Below the pieces are notes generated by a model, which ran no database searches, had not been told where the DNA came from, and saw only the letters and a program-made list of their open reading frames with translations. From contig NZ_JABWRD020000001.1 in NCBI RefSeq assembly GCF_014268785.2, positions 385,001 through 449,000 of the forward strand: a stretch of 64,000 nucleotides of DNA, in the 5' to 3' direction. Made by a program: the position numbers and the translations under genes. How positions within the stretch are numbered: position 1 is the stretch's first letter; the number at the start of each line of letters is the position of its first letter. Below, one piece after another: positions 35,858-45,063 of the stretch. The DNA is from Pseudomonas shirazensis (GTDB lineage Bacteria > Pseudomonadota > Gammaproteobacteria > Pseudomonadales > Pseudomonadaceae).

Positions 35858-37969
35858 CTAGTTGCCGGTATTCTTCTTGATGATCGCTTCGGCGATATTG
35901 GCCGGCGCCTCACCGTACTTGGTGAACTCCATGGTGTAGCTGGCCCGGCCCTGAGTCATCGAGCGCATCTGCGTCGAGTAGCCAAACATCTCACCCAATG
36001 GCACCTCGGCGCGGATCACCTTGCCGGCCGGCGTCTCTTCCCCTTCCTGGATCATGCCGCGGCGCCTGCTCAGGTCGCCGATGATGTCGCCCTGATATTC
36101 ATCGGGGGTGACCACTTCAACCTTCATCACCGGCTCCAGCAATACCGCGCCGCCTTTCTGCGATAGTTGCTTGGTGGCCATCGACGCCGCGATCTTGAAG
36201 GCCATCTCGTTGGAGTCGACATCATGGTAGGAGCCGTCGAATACTGCCGCCTTGAGGCCGATCAGCGGATAGCCGGCCAACACACCATTGTGCATCTGCT
36301 CTTCGATGCCTTTCTGGATGGCCGGGATGTACTCGCGCGGTATGACCCCGCCGACCACCTCGTTGATGAACTCCAGGCCCTCTTTACCTTCCTCGCCTGG
36401 CGCAAAGCGGATCCAGCAGTGGCCGTATTGGCCGCGGCCACCGGATTGACGGACGAACTTGCCTTCGATTTCGCAGGTGTTGCGGATCTTCTCGCGGTAG
36501 GCGACCTGCGGTTTGCCGATGTTGGCCTCGACGCCGAACTCGCGACGCATGCGGTCGACAATTATGTCCAGGTGCAACTCGCCCATGCCGGAAATGATCG
36601 TCTGTGCGGTCTCTTCGTCGGTCTTGACCCGAAACGACGGGTCTTCCTGGGCCAGCTTGCTCAAGGCAATGCCCATTTTCTCCTGATCGGCCTTGGTTTT
36701 CGGCTCGACCGCCACCGAAATCACTGGGTCGGGGAAGTCCATGCGCTCAAGGATGATCGGCTTGTTCAGGTCGCACAAGGTATCGCCGGTGGTGACGTCC
36801 TTCATGCCGATCAGCGCGGCGATGTCGCCGGCGCAGACGTTCTTGATCTCGGCCCGCTGGTTGGCGTGCATCTGCACCATACGGCCGACCCGTTCCTTTT
36901 TGCCTTTGACCGAGTTGAGCACGGCATCGCCCGAACTGAGGATGCCGGAGTAGACCCGCGCGAAGGTCAGCGTGCCGACGAACGGATCTGTGGCGATCTT
37001 GAACGCCAGCGCCGAAAACGGCTCATTATCATCGGCGTGGCGCTCCAGCGGCCGGTCGTCGTGGTCCGGGTCGGTGCCTTTGATGGCCGGTATTTCGCTG
37101 GGGGCGGGCAGGTAGTCGATGACCGCGTCGAGCATCAACGGCACGCCCTTGTTCTTGAATGACGAGCCGAGTACGGTCGGCACGATTTCATTGGCGATGG
37201 TGCGCTGACGCAGGCCGGCCTTGATCTGCTCGTTGCTCAGCTCCTGGCCGTCCAGATACAGCTCCATGAACTGGTCGTTGGCCTCGGCGGCCGCTTCGAC
37301 CAAGTGCGCACGCCACTCGTCGGCCAGTGCCTGCAACTCGGCGGGGATGTCCTCTTCGCGGTAGCTGGCGCCATTGTCGGCGTCATTCCAGTAGATGGCT
37401 TTCATCTTCAGCAGATCGATCTGGCCGATGAAGTTTTCTTCGCTGCCGATCGCCAGCTGAATCGGCACGGGGTGGTGGCCCAGGCGTTTGTCGATCTGCT
37501 TGACCACGCGCAAGAAGTCCGCACCCTGGCGGTCCATCTTGTTGATGTAGGCCAGGCGCGGCACATGGTACTTGTTGGCCTGGCGCCAGACCGTCTCGGA
37601 CTGTGGCTCGACCCCGTCGGCCGCACTGAACACCACGACCGCACCATCGAGCACACGCAACGAGCGCTCGACTTCGATGGTGAAGTCAACGTGGCCGGGG
37701 GTGTCGATGATGTTGAAACGAAACTTGTCGGCGAACTGCTTGGTCGAGCCCTGCCAGAAGGCCGTCGTCGCCGCTGAAGTGATGGTGATGCCACGCTCTT
37801 GTTCCTGCGCCATCCAGTCCATGGTCGCTGCGCCGTCATGCACTTCGCCCATCTTGTGGTTGACGCCGGTGTAGAACAGGATGCGTTCGGTAGTGGTGGT
37901 CTTGCCGGCGTCGACATGGGCGACAATGCCGATGTTGCGGTACAGCTCGATGGGGGTCGTGCGGGCCAT
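35858..37969 (-). CDS. fusA2: Elongation factor G, second copy (EF-G2 type)
   Basis: A 703-aa translational GTPase with all five EF-G domains. G1 is AHVDAGKT (17-24), G3 DTPGH (89-93), G4 NKMD (143-146); Gly-rich domain IV contains [11 protein letters not shown]. It is not flanked by rpsL, rpsG and tufA as the main fusA is, so it is the second paralogue known in Pseudomonas (EF-G1B in P. aeruginosa). The paralogue can act in translocation and may specialise in recycling or slow growth. Convergent with the SulP gene. Confidence 0.92.
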   Translation of the reverse strand: MARTTPIELYRNIGIVAHVDAGKTTTTERILFYTGVNHKMGEVHDGAATMDWMAQEQERGITITSAATTAFWQGSTKQFADKFRFNIIDTPGHVDFTIEVERSLRVLDGAVVVFSAADGVEPQSETVWRQANKYHVPRLAYINKMDRQGADFLRVVKQIDKRLGHHPVPIQLAIGSEENFIGQIDLLKMKAIYWNDADNGASYREEDIPAELQALADEWRAHLVEAAAEANDQFMELYLDGQELSNEQIKAGLRQRTIANEIVPTVLGSSFKNKGVPLMLDAVIDYLPAPSEIPAIKGTDPDHDDRPLERHADDNEPFSALAFKIATDPFVGTLTFARVYSGILSSGDAVLNSVKGKKERVGRMVQMHANQRAEIKNVCAGDIAALIGMKDVTTGDTLCDLNKPIILERMDFPDPVISVAVEPKTKADQEKMGIALSKLAQEDPSFRVKTDEETAQTIISGMGELHLDIIVDRMRREFGVEANIGKPQVAYREKIRNTCEIEGKFVRQSGGRGQYGHCWIRFAPGEEGKEGLEFINEVVGGVIPREYIPAIQKGIEEQMHNGVLAGYPLIGLKAAVFDGSYHDVDSNEMAFKIAASMATKQLSQKGGAVLLEPVMKVEVVTPDEYQGDIIGDLSRRRGMIQEGEETPAGKVIRAEVPLGEMFGYSTQMRSMTQGRASYTMEFTKYGEAPANIAEAIIKKNTGN

Positions 37970-38067
37970 GGTCAGTCACCTGAGGTGAATGCGCGGGAGG
38001 GGTATTCCCACGGTAGCAGACGGCACGCCGCCTGCTAGCCCAATGGCCGGCTATGCGAGGAACGGTG

Positions 38068-38496
38068 TCAGTCGGCCTGAGCCTGCAACTGCCACTTGCC
38101 GTCGACTTCACGCGCCAGGCCGCTGGCCGGCAGCAGTGCCAGCAGGCGTAGATGCAAGGCCGGGTCGGTGAAACCTTTGACGGTGTCCAGGTCGAGCTCG
38201 CCGAGCAATTGCATGTCGGTCTTGGTGTACGACAGCCAGGCCTTCTTCAGGTACTGCAGCACATCACTGCCCGCCGTATTGGCGAAGCGCCGGTTGAGCG
38301 TGCGGCCTTCCAGCTCGAAGGTGTGGCGGTGGCTGTAGTTGCTCTCGTCGCCTGCGCCTTCGACGCAGCGGTAGCAGCTGCAGGCGCCGTCGCCGAAGGC
38401 GTTGCGCAGGTAGCTGTTGAAGTCCACGACGGGCTTAAGGGAAAGGCGTTTGTCGACCTCGAACAGGTCGGCGGTCATCGGTTGTTCAGCGCTCAC
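38068..38496 (-). CDS. Conserved protein of unknown function
   Basis: A soluble 142-aa protein with a CSCYRC cluster (about residues 40-45) that might bind metal, and a C-terminal LRLLALLPASGLAREVDGKW segment. No named domain recognised. A GTG start at 38496 is preferred because GAGGA lies 6 nt upstream; an internal ATG at 38478 has a weak ribosome site. It ends about 100 nt before the EF-G2 gene and may be co-transcribed with it, as both are on the minus strand. Confidence 0.72.
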   Translation of the reverse strand: MSAEQPMTADLFEVDKRLSLKPVVDFNSYLRNAFGDGACSCYRCVEGAGDESNYSHRHTFELEGRTLNRRFANTAGSDVLQYLKKAWLSYTKTDMQLLGELDLDTVKGFTDPALHLRLLALLPASGLAREVDGKWQLQAQAD

Positions 38497-38699
38497 GCGG
38501 TGTCCTCGTGTGGTGTGGCGTGCATCGGCGGGCACCCTAACAGATCGGCGCTTTTTCGGCCATGCGCGCTGGCGCCGCGCCGGTGTTGCACGGCGCCAGC
38601 GCGCATCCGGTCTTCTGCCACTCGCGCGGCGCCGCGTGCTGCCGTAACCTATGCGCCCCCGGTGCCCGCGCGCCGATCCCAACCCATGAGGCAAGTCGC

Positions 38700-38999
38700 T
38701 TGAACAAGTTCCCGTACATCGCCACCATCACCGTCAGCAGCGAAGACCGCGGGGGCGACACTGAAGCATCGGAGAACGTCAACATGCGGGTTGGCATCGA
38801 GGCTGTGACCGAGACCTTGAAGAAGGTGCATTTCGTCGCTGCACTGGCAGCCCCGGAAAAACCTGCCACGCACATTTGCGTGACGCTGGAGAACGGCCTG
38901 GTTTATTACGGCCCGATCGTCAATGGTCACGCCGAACTCGAAGGCGGCTGGATCGCCTTCGAGTCCGACATGCTCACCCCGCAAGAGCTCGGCCTGTAA
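38700..38999 (+). CDS. Small conserved protein, TTG start
   Basis: A 99-aa soluble protein of unknown function. Homology-like, well-structured sequence begins at LNKFPYIATITVSSED; the codon there is TTG with GAGG 8 nt upstream. The frame is open further back but that part is Arg/Cys/Ala-rich and looks like a shadow of GC-rich spacer. Ends 3 nt before the stop of the convergent aminotransferase. Confidence 0.7.
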   Translation: MNKFPYIATITVSSEDRGGDTEASENVNMRVGIEAVTETLKKVHFVAALAAPEKPATHICVTLENGLVYYGPIVNGHAELEGGWIAFESDMLTPQELGL

Positions 39000-39002
39000 G
39001 CC

Positions 39003-40253
39003 TCAGCCCAGCTCGGCCAGGCACTGCTCGAAGATATCCAGGCCTGCTTCGAGCACCTCTGCCTCGATGGTCAGTGGTGCCAGCAGGCGAATGATATGGC
39101 GCGCCTTGCCGCTGGGCATCAGCAGCAAACCCTTGCTGCGCGCCGCTTGCAGCAGTTTGGCCAGCTGCGCCGGGGCTGGCGTGCCGTCGGCATTGACCAG
39201 TTCTATGCCACGCATGGCGCCGACCCCGGTCAAACGACCCAGTGACGGGTACAGCCCTGATGCCTTCCAGCGTTGATAGCGGCCGACGATAGCTTGCTCA
39301 TGGCGTTCGCCCCAGGTCGCCAGATTGGCATCGGTCATCTGTGCCAAGCTGGCCAAGGCCGCTGCGCAGGCAATCGGGTTGCCTGAATAGGTGCCACCCA
39401 GGCCACCCTTGGGCAACGCTGCGAGCAACTCCCGGCGGCCCACTACTGCGCCCAGCGGCATACCGCCGGCCATACTTTTTGCCAGCAGCAGCAGGTCGGG
39501 TTCGATCCCCAGTCGCGGGAAGGCAAAACGCTGCCCGGTACGGCCGAAGCCGGATTGAATCTCGTCGATAATCAACACAATCCCGTGCTCATCGCAGAAG
39601 CGCCGCAGGGCTTGGGCGAACGTCGGATCGAGCGCGAGGAAGCCGCCTTCGCCCTGTACCGGTTCGAGAATGAACGCGGCCACATCCTCCACCGCCAACT
39701 CGACGCTGAACAGCCGGTCCAGAGCCTTGAGCGCCTGTTCGCAAGTGACATCGGTGTCATTGCTGGGGTAGGGCAGGTGATAGACCGGGCCAGGCAAATC
39801 GCCGACCCGCTGCTTGTACGGTGCGACCTTGCCATTGAGGTTGAGTGTGGCCAGCGTGCGGCCGTGGAAGGCGCCGTCGAAGGCAATGATTGCGCGCTTG
39901 CCGGTGGCGCCGCGGGCGACTTTCAGGGCGTTCTCGGCAGCTTCCGCGCCGCTGTTGGTAAGCATTCCGGCCATGGGGTAGCTGAGCGGCACAAAGCTGC
40001 TCAGTTGCTCCATCAGTTGCAGGTACGGGCCGTGGGCGGCAGCGTTGAACGCATAGTGGGTCAAGCGACCGGCCTGCTGTTGAATCGCTGCAACTACCGC
40101 CGGGTTGCAGTGGCCCAGGTTGAGCACGCCGATGCCGCCGACGAAGTCGATATAGCCGTTACCGTCGGTATCCCAGACATGCGCATTGAGGCCATGGGAA
40201 AGTGTGATGGGGTGAACGATGGAAATGGACTGGCTGATACTTTCCTGATTCAT
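39003..40253 (-). CDS. Class III aminotransferase, 4-aminobutyrate type
   Basis: A 416-aa PLP enzyme. The cofactor lysine is Lys259 in LLLLAKSMAGGMPLGA, the acidic residue is in IDEIQSGFGRTG (230-240), and the phosphate/ring contacts are in TNSGAEAAENALK (99-111). The sequence resembles GABA aminotransferases (GabT), which make succinate semialdehyde from GABA. It is divergent from an amino-acid permease of GABA type, which supports a link to GABA or a related omega-amino acid, but no succinate-semialdehyde dehydrogenase is adjacent. Start 40253 was chosen by homology; the ribosome site is weak. Confidence 0.85.
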   Translation of the reverse strand: MNQESISQSISIVHPITLSHGLNAHVWDTDGNGYIDFVGGIGVLNLGHCNPAVVAAIQQQAGRLTHYAFNAAAHGPYLQLMEQLSSFVPLSYPMAGMLTNSGAEAAENALKVARGATGKRAIIAFDGAFHGRTLATLNLNGKVAPYKQRVGDLPGPVYHLPYPSNDTDVTCEQALKALDRLFSVELAVEDVAAFILEPVQGEGGFLALDPTFAQALRRFCDEHGIVLIIDEIQSGFGRTGQRFAFPRLGIEPDLLLLAKSMAGGMPLGAVVGRRELLAALPKGGLGGTYSGNPIACAAALASLAQMTDANLATWGERHEQAIVGRYQRWKASGLYPSLGRLTGVGAMRGIELVNADGTPAPAQLAKLLQAARSKGLLLMPSGKARHIIRLLAPLTIEAEVLEAGLDIFEQCLAELG

Positions 40254-40674
40254 GGGGGCACGCGTACCTTGTTCGATTTTGCTGACTATCCAAGCGCTTT
40301 GATCGCCCACGCACAAACGAATAATTCGATTGCGGTCATTCCCCTGATTCCTGAATTTTCAGCGGTGGTTTGCACCGTGGCGTAAACCGCTGGCTCAAGG
40401 TGGTTGATGGTTTTTATTTTTTGGCCGATCAGTCAGGTCATCTCGGCATGAGTTCATTCCCTTGCGGAATCATGTGCTGCAAAAAGGTCGTTTGTTGGGG
40501 CTCCGCCAAAGATCAATACTGACGTGGATCAATGATCGCGGCCGGGTAGGCCTGGATAACGAAAAGGCCTGCCCCGGTACGTACAGAACAACTACTAGAT
40601 GCACGTTTGCATTGTACGAATTCTGCTCCAAGTTCAGCCGCCCGAGCGGCGGCCGACCCACTCGAGGGTTTTCC
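40254..40674. other. Divergent regulatory region between aminotransferase and permease
   Basis: This 421-nt gap carries both start regions. GATCAAT occurs twice 16-17 nt apart (near 40511 and 40528), a possible regulator site. No coding frame or RNA recognised, and no regulator gene is adjacent. Confidence 0.5.
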
Positions 40675-42072
40675 ATGGCTTCGCTAAAAAACAAGAAACA
40701 GCGGTCCTTGCAACATGGTCTGACCTCGCGTCAGGTGTCGATGATTTCGATCGCCGGGATCATCGGCGCGGGGTTGTTCATCGGCTCATCCAACGCAATC
40801 GCCACGGCCGGGCCGGCGATTCTGATCTCCTATGCCATGACCGGCTTGCTGGTGCTGCTGGTGATGCGCATGCTCGGTGAGATGGCCATCGCCAACCCCA
40901 ACAGCGGCTCGTTCTCGACCTATGCCAGTGAGGCGATCGGGCCTTGGGCTGGCTTTACCATCGGCTGGCTGTACTGGTGGTTCTGGGTGCTGATCATTCC
41001 GGTCGAGGCAATTGCCGGGGCAGACATCCTGCATGCGTATTTCCCTGACGTGCCGTCATGGTTGTTCGCATTTCTGATCATGTTGGTGTTGTCGTGCACC
41101 AACCTGATCAGCGTGAAGAACTTTGGTGAGTTCGAGTATTGGTTCGCCTTGATCAAGGTGATCGCCATTGTGGCATTCATTGTTGTTTGCACGATGGCGG
41201 TGCTGGGTTTCTGGCCATTGGCCGAGACACGCGGTGTGAGCCAGCTGTGGGCGAACGGCGGGTTTATGCCGAACGGCTTCGGCACGGTGCTGGGTGGGGT
41301 GCTGATCACCATCTTCTCGTTCTTTGGCGCCGAGATCGTGACCATTGCTGCGGATGAGACGGCCAATCCGAAAGACAAGATTCGCCGGGCGACCAACCTA
41401 GTGGTGTACCGCATCGGCATCTTCTATCTCGCTTCGATCTTCCTGGTGGTGTCGCTGGTGGCGTGGAACGATCCTGCGCTGAAGGCGGTGGGGTCGTTCC
41501 AGCGGGCGCTCGAGGTGCTGAATGTGCCGGGGGCGAAACTGGTGGTCGACCTGGTGGTGCTGGTGGCGGTTACCAGTTGCATGAACTCCGGGTTGTATAC
41601 GGCTTCACGGATGCTCTACTCGCTGGCTTCGCGGGGGGAGGCGCCTGCTATGGTGCGGCGTGTGTCGGGTAATGGAGTGCCGACGGTAGCGGTGCTGTTG
41701 TCGACCTTGGCGGGTTTTGTCGGGTGTCTGGTCAACTACGTGTTCCCAGGGAAGGTGTTTGGCTTCCTGCTGTCCACTACCGGGGCGATTGCTTTGCTCG
41801 TGTATCTGGTGATTGCGATTTCACAATTGCGCATGCGTGGGCGGGCGGATCGGCTGGGGACTGTGCTGGAACTGAAAATGTGGCTGTTCCCGTGGCTGAC
41901 GTGGTTGGTGATCGGGACGATTGTGATGGTGCTGGGATATATGCTGCTCAGTGATGCTTATCGGTATGAGACGTTGATGACTGCTGGGGTTACGGCGTTT
42001 ATCTTGCTGGTTGCGGTTACGCGGCGTCGAGGTGGGCAGGGGCGTTCCTCGATTCTGGTTTCGGGTGATTGA
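40675..42072 (+). CDS. Amino-acid permease, GABA-permease type
   Basis: A 465-aa protein with 12 transmembrane helices of the amino-acid/polyamine/organocation family. The start has the family block SMISIAGIIGAGLFIGSS (about 22-40) and the segment FFGAEIVTIAADETANPK (about 215-232) typical of GabP and related permeases. It is likely to import GABA or a similar amino acid and to serve the divergent aminotransferase. GAGGG precedes the ATG at 40675. Downstream lies a REP pair. Confidence 0.88.
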   Translation: MASLKNKKQRSLQHGLTSRQVSMISIAGIIGAGLFIGSSNAIATAGPAILISYAMTGLLVLLVMRMLGEMAIANPNSGSFSTYASEAIGPWAGFTIGWLYWWFWVLIIPVEAIAGADILHAYFPDVPSWLFAFLIMLVLSCTNLISVKNFGEFEYWFALIKVIAIVAFIVVCTMAVLGFWPLAETRGVSQLWANGGFMPNGFGTVLGGVLITIFSFFGAEIVTIAADETANPKDKIRRATNLVVYRIGIFYLASIFLVVSLVAWNDPALKAVGSFQRALEVLNVPGAKLVVDLVVLVAVTSCMNSGLYTASRMLYSLASRGEAPAMVRRVSGNGVPTVAVLLSTLAGFVGCLVNYVFPGKVFGFLLSTTGAIALLVYLVIAISQLRMRGRADRLGTVLELKMWLFPWLTWLVIGTIVMVLGYMLLSDAYRYETLMTAGVTAFILLVAVTRRRGGQGRSSILVSGD

Positions 42073-42113
42073 GCGTTTTGGAATAGCCCCTCGCTCGCCG
42101 ACCAACGCGGCCC

Positions 42114-42238
42114 CTGTAGGAGGGGCCTTGTGTCGCGAAAGGGTCGCGCAGCGGCCCCTCGATTCGTGCAGCGTTGCGAGAATGTCGGGCCAGCTGCGCT
42201 GGCCTTTCGCGACACAAGGCCGCTCCTTGTATCTACAG
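42114..42238. repeat. Inverted REP pair (BIME-like)
   Basis: 42114-42143 and 42201-42238 are inverted copies built around CTTTCGCGACACAAGGCC, a P. putida-type REP, with a 5-nt TGTAT insertion in the right copy. Between them GCGCAGC (about 42147) and GCTGCGC (about 42193) form an inner inverted pair, so the whole can fold as a cruciform. It follows the permease gene and may stop transcription or protect its mRNA. Confidence 0.8.
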
Positions 42239-42533
42239 AGGGCAATGCGCCCGCAGCATGATCTGACTGCAAGGCGATGAATTTCCTACGAGTTTAATCA
42301 GATTAGTCTGATGGGGCGCACGTGCTTATCGGAATAGGCTGGCCGCGTTTTCCCCACAGGCTTTCCGCGATGTTCATATTAACCCCCCTCTACGCGCACC
42401 ACCGCGGCGCTAGCGCCGTTTGGTTGGCTGTCGCCTGAACATCCCGGTTGGTTATCCCTGATGCAAACGACCCCAGCCAGTGGCATACGCCACCGACTCT
42501 GGCTGTTTGTGAACGCGTTAAAGGAGATGTTCC
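42239..42533. other. Non-coding region before the DUF4398 gene with a palindrome
   Basis: About 295 nt without a gene. It includes ATCAGA-TTAG-TCTGAT (42297-42312), a perfect 6-bp inverted repeat that could be an operator, and TTCATATTAAC (near 42374). Promoter for the downstream pair is not certain. Confidence 0.45.
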
Positions 42534-42929
42534 ATGCGTGTCAGATTCAACCCCAAAACCCTGTCTGTCGCCGCAGTGCTGCTGGCCCTCGGCGGTTGCG
42601 CCAGTGCGGTAGCGCCCAATGAGCAGATCGAGCTGACTCGCAGCGCCGTCAATCGTGCGGTGTCCGCCGACGCCACCCAATACGCGCCGGTCGAAATGCG
42701 CGCCGCCCAGGACAAGCTCAGTGCCATGGACCGGGCCTTGGGTGAGAAAGACCTCAAAACAGTACGCAGCCTGGCCGAGCAGGCCGAGGCCGATGCTCGC
42801 CTGGCCGAGCGCAAGGCCCAGGCGCGCAAAACCAGCGAGCAGTTGCTCGATGCCCGTAAAGGTATCGAAGTGCTCAAGCAGGAAATGCTCGAAGCGCCGG
42901 ACACAACCTCTGCCACCTCCACACGCTAA
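42534..42929 (+). CDS. DUF4398 lipoprotein
   Basis: A 131-aa protein with a lipoprotein signal peptide ending LGGC (Cys at about 23), followed by a helical domain of the DUF4398 type (LTRSAVNRAVSADATQYAPVEMRAAQDKL). It probably sits in the outer membrane facing the periplasm. The strong site AAGGAG precedes the start. It lies 10 nt before an OmpA-domain lipoprotein and is clearly in an operon with it; the helical domain is also present in the N-part of that protein. Confidence 0.85.
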   Translation: MRVRFNPKTLSVAAVLLALGGCASAVAPNEQIELTRSAVNRAVSADATQYAPVEMRAAQDKLSAMDRALGEKDLKTVRSLAEQAEADARLAERKAQARKTSEQLLDARKGIEVLKQEMLEAPDTTSATSTR

Positions 42930-42939
42930 GGAGCCGAAC

Positions 42940-43713
42940 ATGCCCAAAATGCACATTCTGCCAACCGTCTCAATCCTGAGCCTGCTGCTGGTTGGCTGCA
43001 GCACCACACCTGAAAACAGCCAGTTGCTGGAAGCCCGCGACGCTTATTCGGTGCTGCAAAGCAAGCCCGAATCGAGCCGGATTGCTGCATTGGAAACCCA
43101 GGAAGCCTATCTGGCTCTGGGCAAGGCCGAGCAGGCCTCTTTGAAGGACCGTAAAGGCGGCGACGTCGAGCAGCTGGCCTACCTGGCCAACCGCAAGATC
43201 GCGACTGCCGAACAGACCATCCTGCTGCGTCAGGCGCAGGTCGGCCTGCAAGGCATCGAAGCGCAGCGCACCCAGGCGCGTCTGGATGTGCGTACCGCTC
43301 AGCTCAAGGCACTTCATAACCTTAAAGCCAAGCAGACCGAGCGAGGCACTGTAGTCACCTTTGGCGACGTGTTGTTCGACACCGGTCGGGCTGAATTGCG
43401 CAGTGGCAGCCAGCGCAATATCCGGCAATTGGCGCAGTACCTGCAAGACAACCCGCAGCGCAAGGTGCTGGTTGAAGGCTTTACCGACTCCACCGGCAGC
43501 GACGCGCTCAACCAGCAATTGTCCGAACGACGTGCCGCAGCCGTAGGCAATGCCTTGCGTCGCCAGGGCGTCAGCGCCGATCGGATCGTCACTGCCGGTT
43601 ATGGCAAGGAGTATCCTGTCGCTACCAATGCCGATGCGCAGTCGCGTCAGCTCAATCGCCGTGTCGAAGTGATCATCTCGCGCGATGCGCAGGCGGTTGC
43701 ACCGCGTTACTGA
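42940..43713 (+). CDS. OmpA-family lipoprotein with N-terminal DUF4398-like domain
   Basis: A 257-aa lipoprotein: signal peptide ending LVGC (Cys at about 20), a helical DUF4398-like part (about 30-130), then an OmpA-like peptidoglycan-binding domain (about 140-250) with GFTDSTGSDALNQQLSERRA. The two genes together probably tie outer membrane to peptidoglycan. Start at 42940 has AAGGAG upstream. Related proteins in Pseudomonas respond to osmotic stress. Confidence 0.88.
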   Translation: MPKMHILPTVSILSLLLVGCSTTPENSQLLEARDAYSVLQSKPESSRIAALETQEAYLALGKAEQASLKDRKGGDVEQLAYLANRKIATAEQTILLRQAQVGLQGIEAQRTQARLDVRTAQLKALHNLKAKQTERGTVVTFGDVLFDTGRAELRSGSQRNIRQLAQYLQDNPQRKVLVEGFTDSTGSDALNQQLSERRAAAVGNALRRQGVSADRIVTAGYGKEYPVATNADAQSRQLNRRVEVIISRDAQAVAPRY

Positions 43714-43834
43714 TGCCAGCAACAGGCGCGGTTGCCGGCCGCGTCCTGATGCAGCCGATCTCCTGCAACGGGAGATAGTCAGTGCTGGCCTTTGTGCCCT
43801 ACAGTGTCATTCCTCCGCACAAAGGCTAGCGACC

Positions 43835-44530
43835 GTGACCGATCTGAGCGCATTCCCTATCACCCGCAAATGGCCAGCCGCGCATCCCGAGCGCCTGCAG
43901 CTGTACTCGCTGCCAACGCCAAATGGGGTCAAGGTGTCGATCATGCTCGAAGAGATCGGTCTGGCCTATGAGGCGCACAAGGTCAGCTTCGAACATGAAG
44001 AGCAGCTGAGCCCCGAATTCATCTCGCTCAGTGCCAACAACAAGATCCCGGCCATCCTCGACCCCAAGGGGCCGGACGGCCAGCCGCTGGCACTGTTCGA
44101 GTCAGGCGCGATTCTGCAGTACCTGGCCGAGAAAAGCGGGCAATTGCTCAGTGTCAACCCAGCCCAGCGCTACCAGACCCTGCAGTGGCTGATGTTCCAG
44201 ATGGGCGGCATCGGGCCGATGTTCGGCCAGGTAGGCTTTTTCCATTTTTTCGCCGGCAAGGACTTCGAAGACAAGCGCCCACGTGATCGCTACGTCAATG
44301 AATCGCGGCGGCTGCTCGGGGTGCTTGATCGGCATCTGCACGGCCGAGACTGGATGGTCGACGACTACAGTATCGCCGACATTGCCATCTTTCCCTGGGT
44401 GCGCAACCTGGTCGACCGCTATAACGCACGCGAACTGGTGCAGTTCGAGCAGTTCAAGGACGTGCAGCGGGTGCTGGACAACTTCCTCGCTCGGCCAGCG
44501 GTACAGCGCGGTTTGACGATTCCGAGCTGA
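43835..44530 (+). CDS. Glutathione S-transferase, YghU/YfcG type
   Basis: A 231-aa GST. The thioredoxin-like domain starts with YSLPTPNGVKVSIMLEEIGL and the Pro-Ala-Ile block IPAILDPKG, followed by LFESGAILQYLAEK; the C-terminal helical domain carries YSIADIAIFPW. It matches the nu-class group with disulfide-reductase activity. The start is a GTG at 43835 with AAGG about 10 nt upstream; the longer open frame upstream is unsupported. No partner genes. Confidence 0.85.
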   Translation: MTDLSAFPITRKWPAAHPERLQLYSLPTPNGVKVSIMLEEIGLAYEAHKVSFEHEEQLSPEFISLSANNKIPAILDPKGPDGQPLALFESGAILQYLAEKSGQLLSVNPAQRYQTLQWLMFQMGGIGPMFGQVGFFHFFAGKDFEDKRPRDRYVNESRRLLGVLDRHLHGRDWMVDDYSIADIAIFPWVRNLVDRYNARELVQFEQFKDVQRVLDNFLARPAVQRGLTIPS

Positions 44531-44628
44531 GCGGCACTGAGTGCTACAGGAGCGAGCGATGATGGCCGGCAAATGGATCCTTGAACAGCTTGCAGGCGAT
44601 GGACAGGCCGGTGCCGCGGCGGTGTTCA

Positions 44629-45060
44629 ATGGCGTTTGAATTGATCCGCGCCAGCGACAGCTACCGCAGCTTTGCGCGGGATCTGACCCGCCAGGCCATG
44701 CTGCCGTACTATCAGGCATTCGGCCTGCGCTGGATCGAAGAAGCCTTCGACCAGGCCTGGGGCTGGCGCGAACAGTGGCTTGTCATGGAAGGCGAGACTG
44801 TGCTGGGCTTTTGCAGCTTGAGTCAGGATCGCCAGGCGCTGTTCATTCGCGAACTGCACCTGGTGCCCGAGCAGCGCAACCGCGGCGTTGGCACCTGGGC
44901 CTTGCAAGCGCTGGCTGCGATGGCCGCGCAGCGCAAGCTGGGCTTGCTGCGGCTGATGGTGTTCAAGATCAATCCGGCACGGCAGTTGTACCTGCGCCAG
45001 GGTTTCCTCGAGATGGGCGAAGACGACTGCTTCGTGCGCATGCAGCGCGCAATCGCCTGA
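44629..45060 (+). CDS. GNAT-family acetyltransferase
   Basis: A 143-aa protein with the GNAT fold. The acetyl-CoA loop is RNRGVG (83-88) after LHLVPEQ, followed by the terminal beta strands YLRQGFLEMGEDDCFVRM. Substrate unknown. Begins at ATG 44629 where homology starts. It ends only 3 nt from the stop of the convergent alginate-type operon, with no visible terminator between them. Confidence 0.82.
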   Translation: MAFELIRASDSYRSFARDLTRQAMLPYYQAFGLRWIEEAFDQAWGWREQWLVMEGETVLGFCSLSQDRQALFIRELHLVPEQRNRGVGTWALQALAAMAAQRKLGLLRLMVFKINPARQLYLRQGFLEMGEDDCFVRMQRAIA

Positions 45061-45063
45061 TCC

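Noticed and set aside
42437..42461. AlgU-like promoter (GAACAT and CCTGA) before the DUF4398 gene
   Set aside because: The -35 has a mismatch and the spacing is 14, too short for AlgU (16-17).
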